Assembly (NCBI GenBank): GCA_049692255.1
Contig: JBAVOR010000004.1
Coordinates: 9,625-73,624, forward strand
Origin: JBAVOR01 sp049692255
GTDB taxonomy: Bacteria; Babelota; Babeliae; Babelales; JACPOV01
Direction: 5' to 3'
DNA: 64,000 nucleotides
How positions within the stretch are numbered: the stretch's first letter is position 1; each line of letters begins with the position of its first letter. The notes beneath the pieces were generated by a model. The model saw only the letters and a list, made by a program, of their open reading frames with translations. It was not told where the DNA came from and did no database searches. Positions 52,101 through 60,799 of the stretch are shown piece by piece. The translations under genes were made by a program, and so were the position numbers.

Positions 52101-53333
52101 ATGAGTACGTCAGCATCGCCCAACAAAATTGGTCTAGGCATGGCAATAGCCATCTGCTTGAATGCTATGATTGGGGTGGGTATCTTTTTGGCTCCCGCAG
52201 CTTTAGCGTGTACGGTGGGGCCTGCAGGTATATTGACCTATATTTTTGTTATTTTTGCGGTCTGGTGCATGGGCTCTTCTATTGCGCGTTTAGCGTATTT
52301 GTACCCACAAGAAGGTTCATTTTATATTTATACCAAGCAATGGGCTGGTCATATCGGTGCTCTGATTGCCGTATTTAGCTATCTAATTGGGTTAACCGTT
52401 GCTATGGGGTTACTTGCGCAAATTGTAGGTATCTATTTGCATGATTACAGTGCTCAATTGGCTGTAAGCTATGCGTGGGTACCCGATTTTTCTGCACAAA
52501 CATGGAGTATTATTTCGGTCGTTGCCTTTACGCTCTTAAACATGGCGGGCAATACCGCAATGCAAGCGAGTCAAATTATTCTGCTCGTGCTCACCCTGTT
52601 TCCATTATTTGCTACCATTGTATTGTGTATGCCGAGTTTTAGTTTAGAGAACTTGAAACCGTTCATGCCATTTGGGGTGATCAATATTTTCGTTGCAGCA
52701 AAATCGGTTATCTTTGGGTTCTTCGGGTTTGAGTCAGCAACATCATTGTATGGTATGGTCAAAGATCCAGAAAAAACGGTGTCACGCGCGTTAACGTGGG
52801 CGATCTTAATTACCGGCGCCATTTACATGAGTTTTGTTACTGCGCTTATGCTCGCTATTCCTGCATCACAGTTCTGTGCGCAAGCGCCTATCACGCAAAC
52901 GTTAGAAGCGCAGTTTCCGCAAGCGAAACTGTTTATTTTGAGTATGCATATTGCCATAGTATTCGCTATTTTAGGCACTATTTATTCGGTCATGTGGTCA
53001 GTGGGCGCGTTGTTGTATGTAACGTTAAAAAAAATGAAGACAGCGGTAGTGCATACATTGATTGCCAATAACATACTTAATCACCGAGTATGTACAGTGA
53101 TTATTGGTGCCGGTATTTTAGCGAGCTTTTTATTGCTCAAAAATATCGATCTGTTCTTTAGTGTGACCTCGATATTTATTGTATCAGCCTATATTTCATC
53201 AATTATCACGTTACTTACACTCAAAAAAGAGTGGCAATCGGGTGAAAATATGCGCACTGTTGCCGGATTGTTAACCGCCTGCATGATTCTCTATTTTTCC
53301 GTTCAGAATTTAATGCAAGCATTAGTGGGATAA
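52101..53333 (+). CDS. Amino-acid permease (APC superfamily)
   Basis: 410 aa from the ATG with AAAGGA 7 bases upstream (MSTSASPNKIGLGMA); the frame is open further upstream and overlaps mgtE. About twelve membrane helices. The family takes up or exchanges amino acids or polyamines. The unwound TM1 motif GVGIFLAPAALA and TM6-region GFFGFESATSLYGMVKDPEK are typical of APC antiporters such as AdiC/ArcD/CadB. The order and length fit a 12-TM antiporter. Host-dependent bacteria need such importers; the substrate is not predictable here. It closely follows mgtE by about 40 bp and may be co-transcribed. Confidence 0.85.
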   Translation: MSTSASPNKIGLGMAIAICLNAMIGVGIFLAPAALACTVGPAGILTYIFVIFAVWCMGSSIARLAYLYPQEGSFYIYTKQWAGHIGALIAVFSYLIGLTVAMGLLAQIVGIYLHDYSAQLAVSYAWVPDFSAQTWSIISVVAFTLLNMAGNTAMQASQIILLVLTLFPLFATIVLCMPSFSLENLKPFMPFGVINIFVAAKSVIFGFFGFESATSLYGMVKDPEKTVSRALTWAILITGAIYMSFVTALMLAIPASQFCAQAPITQTLEAQFPQAKLFILSMHIAIVFAILGTIYSVMWSVGALLYVTLKKMKTAVVHTLIANNILNHRVCTVIIGAGILASFLLLKNIDLFFSVTSIFIVSAYISSIITLLTLKKEWQSGENMRTVAGLLTACMILYFSVQNLMQALVG

Positions 53334-53350
53334 TCCGCGCTGTTTTTCCT

Positions 53351-53459
53351 GCGCTCATGGTGAGTGATTTTGAGCATAGCGAAAAATTGTATCGAACCAT
53401 AAGAGCGCTCGATTCCCCTTCGATACATTCGACTTCATCGAACACTCAGGGTGAGCGCT
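53351..53459. repeat. Dispersed palindromic repeat, diverged B-type plus A-type copies
   Basis: The B-like unit (53351-53409) starts GCGCTCATGGTGAGTGATT and ends AAGAGCGCT with a diverged centre. The A-type (53404-53459) reads AGCGCTCGATTCCCCTTCGA, inner hairpin ATTCGACTTCATCGAA, then CACTCAGGGTGAGCGCT. It lies between the permease gene and the following membrane protein gene. Confidence 0.75.
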
Positions 53460-53548
53460 AAAAAAATATTTACAGAAGCTAGCAATAGGGTTGCCTCTTT
53501 TTTTATACTCAATATCAGTCAGGATATATAAAAAAGGGGGGATCTCGA

Positions 53549-54292
53549 ATGAAAAATACGCATACAGAGCATCTATTTACCGATGCACTTGCCTTTGGTA
53601 CACGCAATTTATATAACCATTTTGGTTATCTGGCAACCGCTGCATTATTAGGCACCATTATGGCTGCTGCCATTATGATAGGGGTCACATTAGGTACCAT
53701 CGGGGTTAACTTTGGATACATTCAAACGATGATGATAGAAATTAAAACTTGTTGCACTAGTTATAACCCTGAATTAATAACCGTATGGATAAAAAATGGT
53801 GGTTGGCGCGTGCTGTGTTTTATAGGAATCTTGCTTATAACTGCTTTTGCTGTAGCCCGCTATATCGCGTTAGGCATGATTGCGCTAGCATTAGCAATCT
53901 ATGATCAAAAGCCACTCTCGTTAGCCCTGTTCTTTAATGCGTACCGCTTTTTATTGAGCGATTGTATTGCGACTTTCTGTTATTACTGCATTGTTTCGAT
54001 AGGGCTTGCTTTTTTGATTCTGCCAGGCCTCTATTGCATGCTCGCTTTTTCACTCTATTCACAATACATTGTCGATTGCCATGCGGGACCATTTGAAGCA
54101 TTGGGCAAAAGTTTTGCCATCACTAAAGGGCATAAGCTACAACTGTTAGGCATTGTGGTAGTTGTATCAATCATTCAAACAGTCGTAGCCTTTATATTCA
54201 GTGGGCTTTTATCGTTCTTGGTATTTCCTTTTGTTGCCTTAACAATGACCTATGTATATCGCGAACTGTTCGCAGCACATACGCGGGCATAA
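53549..54292 (+). CDS. Integral membrane protein of unknown function
   Basis: 247 aa with about five to six hydrophobic segments and no signal peptide. The C-terminal part resembles a broad family of membrane proteins (DUF975/YciC-type, also the membrane domain of GlpQ-like proteins). LPGLYCMLAFSLYSQYIVDC is followed by GPFEALGKSFAITKGHKLQL, then hydrophobic segments. In those families the 'ALxxSfxltkGh' part is the most conserved. Function is unknown. The Shine-Dalgarno sequence is strong (AAAAGGGGGGATC). The gene is convergent with mutL, with 8 bases between stops. Confidence 0.65.
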   Translation: MKNTHTEHLFTDALAFGTRNLYNHFGYLATAALLGTIMAAAIMIGVTLGTIGVNFGYIQTMMIEIKTCCTSYNPELITVWIKNGGWRVLCFIGILLITAFAVARYIALGMIALALAIYDQKPLSLALFFNAYRFLLSDCIATFCYYCIVSIGLAFLILPGLYCMLAFSLYSQYIVDCHAGPFEALGKSFAITKGHKLQLLGIVVVVSIIQTVVAFIFSGLLSFLVFPFVALTMTYVYRELFAAHTRA

Positions 54293-54300
54293 GATAAAGG

Positions 54301-56163
54301 TTATCCAACGCGCTTAAATTTTTTTTCAATTTCATATTGGCTTATGCGCCAGATAGTAGGTCTTCCGTGAGGGCATGTAGCACAATGCTCGGTAGCAAAG
54401 AGATCGGTCATAATCTGTTGCATTTGCGTCATGCTCAACAGATCACCTGCTTTAACTGCTGCTTTGCATGCCATCTGTGCATGTGTGTGCTCATGTATTT
54501 TCTGATGCAAGAGTGCTGGCTCTAGCGTATGGTGCGCTACAATGTATGCAGCTATGTCATGCACCAGTGCAGCATAATCAACTGTTTGTGTGTGCACTGG
54601 TGTTGCTATAATATGCAACAAATCAATGCTCATGCGTTCGATGATAAGGCCAAATGAAGCGCACAGTTCTGCATATGGTTCTAATGCATCGAGTATGTGT
54701 TGTTCCATATGCACGGGTTGAGCAAACAGTAAGGGCACGCTGGCAATAGAGCCAAACCGGGCGCGTATTCTTTCGTAGATAATACGTTCATGTGCTGCAT
54801 GTTGGTCGATGAGCACCAAGCAATCTGCGTGCTGTGCCATGATATAGGTGGTAAAAAGCTGGCCAATAATATGCGTTTCTTGTTCAGCGGTGGCAACCTC
54901 TTGTTGCTCATGAGTTATACGGTTCTGTGAGCTAGGTTCAGGGCGAGCGCTCATAGCGAGTGATTGCGGAGTAATCATATCAGAGGACATGTGCACCGTC
55001 TGATGCGTTGCTGATATCTGGTTAACAGCATCTTCTGGGTGCGCACCAGCGTTAGCAGATGCAGACCATGCGCTCATAGGCCATGGCGTGTGCAATGGTG
55101 GCGTATATGGGTGTGGGGCAGTACTAGGAAAGTTAGTCATTGGCATTGAGTGCGGGTTTTGCACATGTCGTTTGGTATAGTTTTCTAACTGTTGTTTAAC
55201 CGTACTGCTGATGCATGTTTCGATGCGACGTGGGTGTAAAAATTGCACCTCTTGTTTGCGGGGGTGAATATTGATATCAACCAATTCTGGATCAATAGTA
55301 ATGTTGAGTGCGCCAAATGGGTACCGTTCGGGAGGCAATATCCCTGCGTAGCCCTTGAGCACTGCTTTTATGAGTTGTGGGTTCTTAACCCAACGATGAT
55401 TAACGAAAAAAAAGAAATGGGAGCGGTCATATTTATGCATGTGCGGTGGCGATATAAAGCCGTCTAGCGTTATTTCTTTGTCTTGCGCGGTGCAGACCAG
55501 TAGGGCTTCATTATCTTGATCGGGCCATAATTGCTGAGCGCGGGTAAGCATACTATCGGTGCGCGGGCAGTTGTACAGTTCTTTATTGTTGCTGTGCAGA
55601 GTAAAATGGATAGAGGGATACGCAAAGCAGTAAGCATAAAACAGCTGCATGCATGCACGCATTTCGGTATCTACCGTTTTTAAAAATTTTTTGCGTGCCG
55701 GCACGTTAAAAAAGAGATCATGAATTGCCAGGTCGGTGCCCGTTTGAGAGGCAACGGTGTTGCATGCTACGAGCTCTCCTGCGTTACGCATTATCTGTAT
55801 TGCTGTTGATGTTTGGTCTGTCTTGGTGATAAGTGTGAGCTTGCTGACCGCATCAATACTCGTGAGCGCTTCTCCGCGAAAACCAAAGGTGGCTAGCTGT
55901 GCCACATCTTCTACGCGGGTAATTTTGCTCGTTGCATGATGTGCAAAACAGTGATGAGCATCAGCTTCATCCATGCCAGAACCATCATCAATTACTCGTA
56001 TTAATGCATGTCCCCCGTGTTCAAGGTAGATGGTAATAGTGCGTGCGTCTGCATCAATGCTATTTTCGATCAACTCTTTTAACGCGTTGACCGGTCGTTC
56101 GATAACTTCGCCTGCAGCAATTTTTTGTGCTTCGTGTGGTGGTAGCTGATATATTTTTCCCAT
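54301..56163 (-). CDS. mutL: DNA mismatch repair protein MutL
   Basis: 620 aa. MutL links mismatch recognition to strand incision. The N-terminal GHKL ATPase has the family motifs VIERPVNALKELIENSIDA, DDGSGMD, ATSKI and FGFRGEALTSI. The C-terminal domain has the endonuclease motif DQHAAHERIIYE (DQHA-x2-E-x4-E), with ACKAAVKAGD and CPHGRPT. It is thus the nicking type of MutL, not the E. coli type. The linker (about 335-445) is Pro/Ser/Thr/His-rich and contains sequence derived from a dispersed repeat (about residues 389-409). Last gene of the ftsY-prmC-pilN-like-mutL operon. Confidence 0.96.
   Translation of the reverse strand: MGKIYQLPPHEAQKIAAGEVIERPVNALKELIENSIDADARTITIYLEHGGHALIRVIDDGSGMDEADAHHCFAHHATSKITRVEDVAQLATFGFRGEALTSIDAVSKLTLITKTDQTSTAIQIMRNAGELVACNTVASQTGTDLAIHDLFFNVPARKKFLKTVDTEMRACMQLFYAYCFAYPSIHFTLHSNNKELYNCPRTDSMLTRAQQLWPDQDNEALLVCTAQDKEITLDGFISPPHMHKYDRSHFFFFVNHRWVKNPQLIKAVLKGYAGILPPERYPFGALNITIDPELVDINIHPRKQEVQFLHPRRIETCISSTVKQQLENYTKRHVQNPHSMPMTNFPSTAPHPYTPPLHTPWPMSAWSASANAGAHPEDAVNQISATHQTVHMSSDMITPQSLAMSARPEPSSQNRITHEQQEVATAEQETHIIGQLFTTYIMAQHADCLVLIDQHAAHERIIYERIRARFGSIASVPLLFAQPVHMEQHILDALEPYAELCASFGLIIERMSIDLLHIIATPVHTQTVDYAALVHDIAAYIVAHHTLEPALLHQKIHEHTHAQMACKAAVKAGDLLSMTQMQQIMTDLFATEHCATCPHGRPTIWRISQYEIEKKFKRVG
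54938..54996. repeat. B-type dispersed repeat copy within mutL
   Basis: TTCAGGGCGAGCGC (end of an A unit) is followed by a B-type unit, GCGCTCATAGCGAGTGATTG, then TCATATCAGAGGACATG. It matches the B unit at 8784-8833 along its full length with scattered changes. It is read in frame in the mutL linker with no stop codon. Confidence 0.75.
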
Positions 56164-56178
56164 AGTAATAACAGTATA

Positions 56179-56691
56179 TCACACTTTTGAGGGGCCGCCG
56201 ACCTGTTGTATGCATGCGTGTATAGAAAACGTAATACTCTTTTTTTGCGCATCGGTGGTAACCGTTTTTAACGTAACATCGCGTAACAGTGGTGCATCGT
56301 GCAAGCGTTGTAGATATGCCATAAGTGTATCTAATGTATCAGCAGTGCCGGTGAGCGTTACCTGTTTTTTATGCCGACGCGCCACCTGGGTCAAGCGAAC
56401 TGTAGCAGGAGTAACACGCGCGAGCAATGAAACTAACGCAGCTGGTGATGGGCGTGGGGGATTGCTGTATTTCTTAAGTAATAAGAGACCAGCATCGTTG
56501 GTATTTGACCCCGTTGCTGTTTGCAATGAGGCATGTGCATGAGTGTATGCAGTACGCGCGCCCCAATAACGATACCCTTCATACGCCGTTACAACAATCA
56601 GCAGAAATGCGATGCTGAGCGCTAAGCGCGTGGTGACCCGCTCTATTTTCTGGTGCTTTTGATTGGCAGGAGTAAATGGTATGGTATCCAT
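56179..56691 (-). CDS. PilN-like inner-membrane pilus/secretion assembly protein
   Basis: 170 aa. A short cytoplasmic N-terminus (MDTIPFTPANQKHQ) is followed by one membrane helix (LALSIAFLLIVVTAYEGY), then a periplasmic domain. The layout matches PilN/GspL-C type proteins. VSLLARVTPATVRLTQVARR and VTLTGTADTLDTLMAYLQRL follow the family pattern ('l-x-l-x-x--P-gv-lt-l', 'l-l-G-a-x--tla-fl--L'). Canonical PilN starts with an 'INLLP' segment, and the N-terminus here is diverged. It belongs to the ftsY-prmC-mutL operon and could work with the GspE/PilB ATPase and pseudopilin at 40-43 kb. The call is by layout and pattern only. Confidence 0.6.
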   Translation of the reverse strand: MDTIPFTPANQKHQKIERVTTRLALSIAFLLIVVTAYEGYRYWGARTAYTHAHASLQTATGSNTNDAGLLLLKKYSNPPRPSPAALVSLLARVTPATVRLTQVARRHKKQVTLTGTADTLDTLMAYLQRLHDAPLLRDVTLKTVTTDAQKKSITFSIHACIQQVGGPSKV

Positions 56692-56708
56692 GCTCTACTT
56701 TCTTTTTT

Positions 56709-57602
56709 TTATCTTCTTGGCTGGGAGCCCATTATTACTCTAGGCAAATGTGCAGCGTCAATTGCAAGAGTTATATCACAATAACCGGCTTCTTGCATGA
56801 GTTGCTCTGCAGCAGCTGCTTGCGTACAGTCAATCTCTAGAGCAAGTGAAGGGAGCCCGGTATTGTTAGGAGTAAGCCATGCACCTGCTTGTGCAATAAT
56901 AGCACGAATGAGTGTTAATCCATCATCTCCTGCGCATAACGCACGGCAATCTTCCCATGCGCGTACGCTGACTGGCAACTGAGACCATTGCGTGGCAGGG
57001 ATATACGGTGGATTAGCAATAATTAGATCAAATGATGCAGGAGTAAGCGCAGAAAATAGGTCTGACTGTATCACCGTAACGTTAGGTATGCTGTTTAATT
57101 GTGCATTGCGGCATGCGAGTGTAACTGCATCAGCAGCGATATCTACAGCAATAACAGTTGCGTTTTTGAATGCATGCGCAAACGTGAGCGCGATGCAACC
57201 GGTGCCCGTGCATAGGTCGAGAATGCGTAGCTGCGCATCACTTGAACATTTTTGTTTGTATTGTGCGATGAGTGCGTGCACCCAATCTTCTGTTTCAGGG
57301 CGTGGAATAAGCGTTGGTGGAGATACTGCAATAGTGAGATCGCCGAAAGGAACGTCCCCAATAATATATTGAATCGGTTTATCTTCTTGCACCAGCTGTG
57401 TGATCCATTGTGTGAGTTGCTCTTCGTCGGCTTTTGTAAGGGTGATCGTCTGTTGCGTGAGTAGTTGCGCCATTGATTTTTTAACTACGGTACTCAGCAG
57501 TAGCCAAGCGTGTTGCGTGCATTGCCGTTCAGTTGCATACACGCGGTGCAACTGTGTGCTGATCTGTGCAATCAGCGTATGCACTGCATATGATTTATGC
57601 AT
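56709..57602 (-). CDS. prmC: Peptide chain release factor N5-glutamine methyltransferase
   Basis: 297 aa from the ATG that overlaps the ftsY stop (CTTGATGCATAA region). PrmC methylates the GGQ glutamine of release factors. The AdoMet site ILDLCTGTGCIALTFAH and the catalytic motif DLIIANPPYIPATQW (NPPY) are complete. The N-terminal helical domain has QYIIGDVPFGDLTIAV and LIPRPETEDWV, both PrmC-typical. No release-factor gene is adjacent. The neighbours are ftsY upstream and the PilN-like gene downstream; translational coupling with ftsY is likely. Confidence 0.95.
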   Translation of the reverse strand: MHKSYAVHTLIAQISTQLHRVYATERQCTQHAWLLLSTVVKKSMAQLLTQQTITLTKADEEQLTQWITQLVQEDKPIQYIIGDVPFGDLTIAVSPPTLIPRPETEDWVHALIAQYKQKCSSDAQLRILDLCTGTGCIALTFAHAFKNATVIAVDIAADAVTLACRNAQLNSIPNVTVIQSDLFSALTPASFDLIIANPPYIPATQWSQLPVSVRAWEDCRALCAGDDGLTLIRAIIAQAGAWLTPNNTGLPSLALEIDCTQAAAAEQLMQEAGYCDITLAIDAAHLPRVIMGSQPRR

Positions 57603-58482
57603 CAAGAACCGTTTTAACGTACGTGGTGGGGTCGAAAGCAACGATATCGGTCATATGTTCACCTATGGACAGATAGTACACCGGGATGCGTAATGTGTGA
57701 TTAATAGCAAACACAATGCCTCCTTTTGCGGTGCCATCCATTTTGGTTAACAGTATGCCATTCACCTCTGTTGCTTCATGGAATAGGCGTGCCTGTTCGA
57801 GTGAATTTTGACCAAGCATTGCATCGATGGTAAGTAGCGTGCACACGGTATGGTGTGGCAGCTGTTTAGTAATAATTTTTTTCAATTTTGTTAGTTCGTT
57901 CATCAGATTTACTTTTGTTTGCAATCTGCCTGCGGTATCGATAATCATGCAATCATAGGCGCCAGCACTAAATTGTGCACATCCGGTAAATATGACCGAT
58001 CCAGGATCTGCGCCGGGCACTCCTTTAACGAGAGCAATTTCTTCTTGTTGCGCTAATCGTTCTAATTGTTCTACGGCTGCAGCGCGAAACGTGTCTGCAG
58101 CAACCAGTAATACTTTTTTACCTTCACTCTTTTTCAACCGTGCTATTTTGGCAGCAGTGGTTGTTTTGCCACTGCCATTAATGCCAACTAAGAGATACAC
58201 AGGGGCATGGGTTGATGGGGCAGGAATTAATATTTTTTTGAGTTCGCGTTCGAGTAGTTCTTTGAGCTGCTGCCCCGAGAACTGCGTATCGGTTTGTGCT
58301 TGTTTTTTGACCGCCTGCATAATCTGTTGCGTAGTGGTATACCCTGTATCTGCTTGTAATAAAATGCGTTCAAGCTCTGCAATAGTGTCTGCGTCTACCG
58401 TTGTTCGGGTAAACAGCGAGCTGACTTTTTGCGTAACATGCGTGTACAGGGCGGTGAGGCTATTTTTGAGCGATTGAAACAT
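57595..58482 (-). CDS. ftsY: Signal recognition particle receptor FtsY
   Basis: 295 aa from the ATG of MFQSLKNSLTAL. An ATG 13 codons upstream sits inside a terminator hairpin and is unlikely. FtsY receives SRP-bound ribosomes at the membrane. The N domain (ELERILLQADTGYTTTQQIM) is followed by the G domain: G1 GINGSGKTTTAAKIA, DTFRAAAVEQL, G3 DTAGRL, G4 TKMDGTAKGG, G5 SIGEHMTDI. It lacks the long acidic A domain of E. coli FtsY, as in many bacteria. First gene of a four-gene operon. Confidence 0.96.
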   Translation of the reverse strand: MFQSLKNSLTALYTHVTQKVSSLFTRTTVDADTIAELERILLQADTGYTTTQQIMQAVKKQAQTDTQFSGQQLKELLERELKKILIPAPSTHAPVYLLVGINGSGKTTTAAKIARLKKSEGKKVLLVAADTFRAAAVEQLERLAQQEEIALVKGVPGADPGSVIFTGCAQFSAGAYDCMIIDTAGRLQTKVNLMNELTKLKKIITKQLPHHTVCTLLTIDAMLGQNSLEQARLFHEATEVNGILLTKMDGTAKGGIVFAINHTLRIPVYYLSIGEHMTDIVAFDPTTYVKTVLDA

Positions 58483-58503
58483 GAGCGTGCTGTTCTCCAC
58501 AGT

Positions 58504-58540
58504 AAAAAAGGTGATATGCATAGCATACCACCTTTTTTTT
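58504..58540 (-). terminator. Intrinsic terminator of the seven-gene exported-protein operon
   Basis: AAAAAAGGTGATATGC and GCATACCACCTTTTTTT form a stem of about 16 bp with one mismatch and a 3-base loop. It is flanked by A and T runs and so could act in both directions. It lies between the small-protein operon and ftsY. Confidence 0.85.
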
Positions 58541-58557
58541 GCGAGCTAAATACGTAG

Positions 58558-58866
58558 TTAGTTACTGTCGTTATTGTCGGGAAAAAGCTGACGTGCCGAT
58601 GGCGGCTTGACAGACGGGACTACTGGTGGATTGATTAGTTGGGATCGCCTTCCGTTTAAAGAGCATGTTAGAATGTGAAACATGTGCGGTGGCAATACTG
58701 ATTGCAATTGTATAAATCGTTGATCAGCTTGTTGCAATTCAAGTAGGGTGGCAGCCTTGTTAATCTCTTGCAATAAGGCCTCAGCAGCATTCTGGTTAGC
58801 GTCCATTGCAATTATACCGGCAGATGCGCTTAATAGTGTGATCAAGAGAAATAGTTGCTTGTTCAT
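58558..58866 (-). CDS. Small exported protein, member 7 of the operon family
   Basis: 102 aa. The signal peptide MNKQLFLLITLLSASAGIIA is followed by M-D. The mature part has the shared helix INKAATLLELQQADQ, then a variable part, a Pro-rich stretch (NPPVVPSVKPP) and a tail ARQLFPDNNDSN. The sequence before the ATG (AAGGAACGTTCAA) matches that of members 5 and 6, showing recent duplication including the ribosome-binding site. No known family is recognised. Last gene of the operon, before the terminator. Function unknown. Confidence 0.8.
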   Translation of the reverse strand: MNKQLFLLITLLSASAGIIAMDANQNAAEALLQEINKAATLLELQQADQRFIQLQSVLPPHMFHILTCSLNGRRSQLINPPVVPSVKPPSARQLFPDNNDSN

Positions 58867-58884
58867 TTGAACGTTCCTTATAGT

Positions 58885-59271
58885 TTAGTTATTATCGTTT
58901 GCGGGCTTCGGAGGAAAGATTAATTTGCGTTGTATGTTTTGATTTCGAATTGGTGTCTGCGTCTGTACTGGTTGAGGATTGCTTATTTGCTGTTTCTTTT
59001 GCTCTACACAGTGCATTAACGTTTGTTCTATCAATCGAGGATGCACGAATGGCTTTGTTGTTGGCACTGTAACCGTACTATCTGCGTTTAGCTCTTGCCG
59101 TATTTGTTGCTGTATCTGATGCATTTCGTCTAGTGTAGTCGCGTTATTAATTTGAGTGAGAAAGTCGGTATTCTCTTTAGTGGTTAATGATTTTGGCGCG
59201 GACTCCATTGCAGCTGTACCAATAGATGCGCCAATCATCAGGACGAGTGATAAGAATAATTGTTTTTTCAT
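58885..59271 (-). CDS. Small exported protein, member 6 of the operon family
   Basis: 128 aa from the ATG of MKKQLFLSLVLMIG, which follows AAGGAACATTCT; an earlier in-frame ATG would overlap the upstream gene. The signal peptide ends TAAM-E. The shared motif reads INNATTLDEMHQIQQQ. A central Thr/Pro/Val-rich part follows, and the tail is QRKLIFPPKPANDNN. Compared with member 5 it shares LxSLxLMIG in the signal peptide and the NATTL block. Exported by Sec, on prediction. Function unknown. Confidence 0.8.
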   Translation of the reverse strand: MKKQLFLSLVLMIGASIGTAAMESAPKSLTTKENTDFLTQINNATTLDEMHQIQQQIRQELNADSTVTVPTTKPFVHPRLIEQTLMHCVEQKKQQISNPQPVQTQTPIRNQNIQRKLIFPPKPANDNN

Positions 59272-59284
59272 AGAATGTTCCTTC

Positions 59285-59644
59285 TTAGTTTTGATCATCT
59301 AAATTGAGACGACGGCGACTTTTCATAGGTCTAGCTGTATTTAAATTTTGCAATTTTGCTTTTTGCCCTTCGACGAGGATCGTCAGTTGCTGGTGTACAT
59401 TTCCCGAATAGCCATTCGATGGTAAATATCGCTGTACTTTATCGAGTAGTTCTTTTGTTTGTTCTAAAGATTGTAGGGTAGTGGCATTATGTATTGTAGA
59501 TTTTAAGACACCTATTGTTACTGCTTCCAGCAACATTTTTACTTCAGATGGTTTAGTAAGATCTGCTGGTCTGTCTTCCATAGCTAATATGCTACGCGAT
59601 CCGCCGATCATCAGAGCGAGTGATAAAAGTAGTTGTTTGTTCAT
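59285..59644 (-). CDS. Small exported protein, member 5 of the operon family
   Basis: 119 aa from the second ATG (MNKQLLLSLALMIGG), placed 9 bases after AAGGA like the other members. The signal peptide ends ILAM-ED. The shared block is IHNATTLQSLEQTKELL, followed by a helix VHQQLTILVEGQKAKL. The basic-acidic tail is SRRRLNLDDQN. This is the most typical member together with 6. No family outside this cluster is recognised. Function unknown. Confidence 0.8.
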   Translation of the reverse strand: MNKQLLLSLALMIGGSRSILAMEDRPADLTKPSEVKMLLEAVTIGVLKSTIHNATTLQSLEQTKELLDKVQRYLPSNGYSGNVHQQLTILVEGQKAKLQNLNTARPMKSRRRLNLDDQN

Positions 59645-59666
59645 TTGCATGTTCCTTAACGATTAA

Positions 59667-59954
59667 TTAATTATTATACGAATTTGGGTGGGCCGATTGT
59701 GTCAATTGTTGTTCTCTCGTGTCGGCGGTTGTCATAAAATATTGAAATGCCGCTAGTGGCAATTGATTCTTTACATTTACCAACTGTTGCCGTGCTCGCT
59801 GCAATTCTGTTATGGTTGAAGCATGACGTATTTCATGCGTTACTGTAGTAAGCACAGTGCGGGTTGCCGCTTTTTGCGCATTAGTTTCCATAGCAGCGAT
59901 GTCACCAGCTATGCTGATGGCCAGGGCGAGTGATACGAGTAACTGTTTATTCAT
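59667..59954 (-). CDS. Small exported protein, member 4 of the operon family
   Basis: 95 aa; ATG after GGAGGAATATCT. The signal peptide MNKQLLVSLALAISIAGDIA is followed by AM-E. The shared block appears as IRHASTITELQRARQQL, then a helix FQYFMTTADTREQQL, and a short Asn-rich tail (SYNN). It is the shortest member. The signal peptide is nearly the same as that of member 5 (NKQLL-SLAL). Function unknown. Confidence 0.8.
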   Translation of the reverse strand: MNKQLLVSLALAISIAGDIAAMETNAQKAATRTVLTTVTHEIRHASTITELQRARQQLVNVKNQLPLAAFQYFMTTADTREQQLTQSAHPNSYNN

Positions 59955-59978
59955 AGATATTCCTCCAATTAAAATAGC

Positions 59979-60290
59979 TCATTTCTGTTGCGTTTTTTCC
60001 AGTGCACGTTTCTTGATCTCTTCCAGTGCGTATACTTTGAAACGCGCCATGGTATCAATTTCTTTTTTGTTGTTCTCTGTGAGTGATGAGCCGCTGTCCA
60101 TTGCTTCTTGGCGTATTTGTGCTACCGTTTTATTATCTGGTGCCTCTATAATTCTTTGTACGAATCCCATTAGCTTTACGATATTGTCTGGCTGAACCAA
60201 CTCTTTATTTGCTGTAGAATTAAGTTCCATAGCATTAACAGGCAGCGCGACATACACGAGCACAAGAAGCAAGGCGACTGATTGTTTCAT
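59979..60290 (-). CDS. Small exported protein, member 3 of the operon (more diverged)
   Basis: 103 aa with a good Shine-Dalgarno sequence (AAGAGAGA region). The signal peptide MKQSVALLLVLVYVALPVNA is followed by M-E. The mature part is helical (IVKLMGFVQRIIEAPDNKTV), then AQIRQEAMDSG and a basic C-terminus ending QQK. The position of the shared block fits (IIEAPDNKTVAQIRQEA against NATTL-EL-Q), but similarity is weak. It lacks the Asn/Asp tail. Membership in the family rests on context and architecture more than on sequence. Function unknown. Confidence 0.7.
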   Translation of the reverse strand: MKQSVALLLVLVYVALPVNAMELNSTANKELVQPDNIVKLMGFVQRIIEAPDNKTVAQIRQEAMDSGSSLTENNKKEIDTMARFKVYALEEIKKRALEKTQQK

Positions 60291-60308
60291 ACGATCTCTC
60301 TTTTAATT

Positions 60309-60794
60309 CTAATTTTTAAGGACAAATTCTTTTTCTAAAGCAGCAGCTGCTTGCTGTTCTAATTCTTCTATCGCAACAATGCATTGCTCTGGTGACTCCC
60401 CATTTTTGATAAGAACGAGTGGAGAGAATTTGCTTTTGTCTGCGTGTCCAACACTGGGATGCATGACTACGTTGATTCCCTTTTTTTGCATAGCCAGCAG
60501 CAACACTTCAGTTGCATTTTGTTGTTGCGGCTTCTGTTGCAATACTTTGTGTTGAAGCGTACTGTGGCGATCATTAATGTGCATCTTGATATAATTGCAT
60601 ATAGTCCCCGATAACATATCTTTGTATGCTTTCTGCTGGAGTGCAATTAATTCTTCACGTGTAGTACAATTCTCTATTGCTGTGCGGAACTGGGCTGCTG
60701 TCCAGTGTTGCGCAGACACCAGTGGGTTCATTGCTTGCGCATTGCTCATGTATGCCACCGCAACGATATAAGAAAATAAGATCTGTTTTTTCAT
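60309..60794 (-). CDS. Small exported protein, member 2 of the operon
   Basis: 161 aa, the longest of the group. The signal peptide MKKQILFSYIVAVAYMSNAQ is followed by AM-N. The shared block reads IENCTTREELIALQQKA, followed by ICNYIKMHINDRHSTLQ, which resembles LRWYINDHIEEQRTWL in member 1. A Gln-rich stretch follows (QQKPQQQ). An extra C-terminal part, LLAMQKKGINVVMHPSVGHA then a helix, is found only here. It starts 5 bases after member 1 stops. Function unknown. Confidence 0.75.
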   Translation of the reverse strand: MKKQILFSYIVAVAYMSNAQAMNPLVSAQHWTAAQFRTAIENCTTREELIALQQKAYKDMLSGTICNYIKMHINDRHSTLQHKVLQQKPQQQNATEVLLLAMQKKGINVVMHPSVGHADKSKFSPLVLIKNGESPEQCIVAIEELEQQAAAALEKEFVLKN

Positions 60795-60799
60795 AATTA

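Noticed and set aside
57992..58477. 161-aa antisense frame inside ftsY
   Set aside because: Fully covered by the conserved FtsY NG domain. Ser/Cys-rich shadow translation with no start signal.
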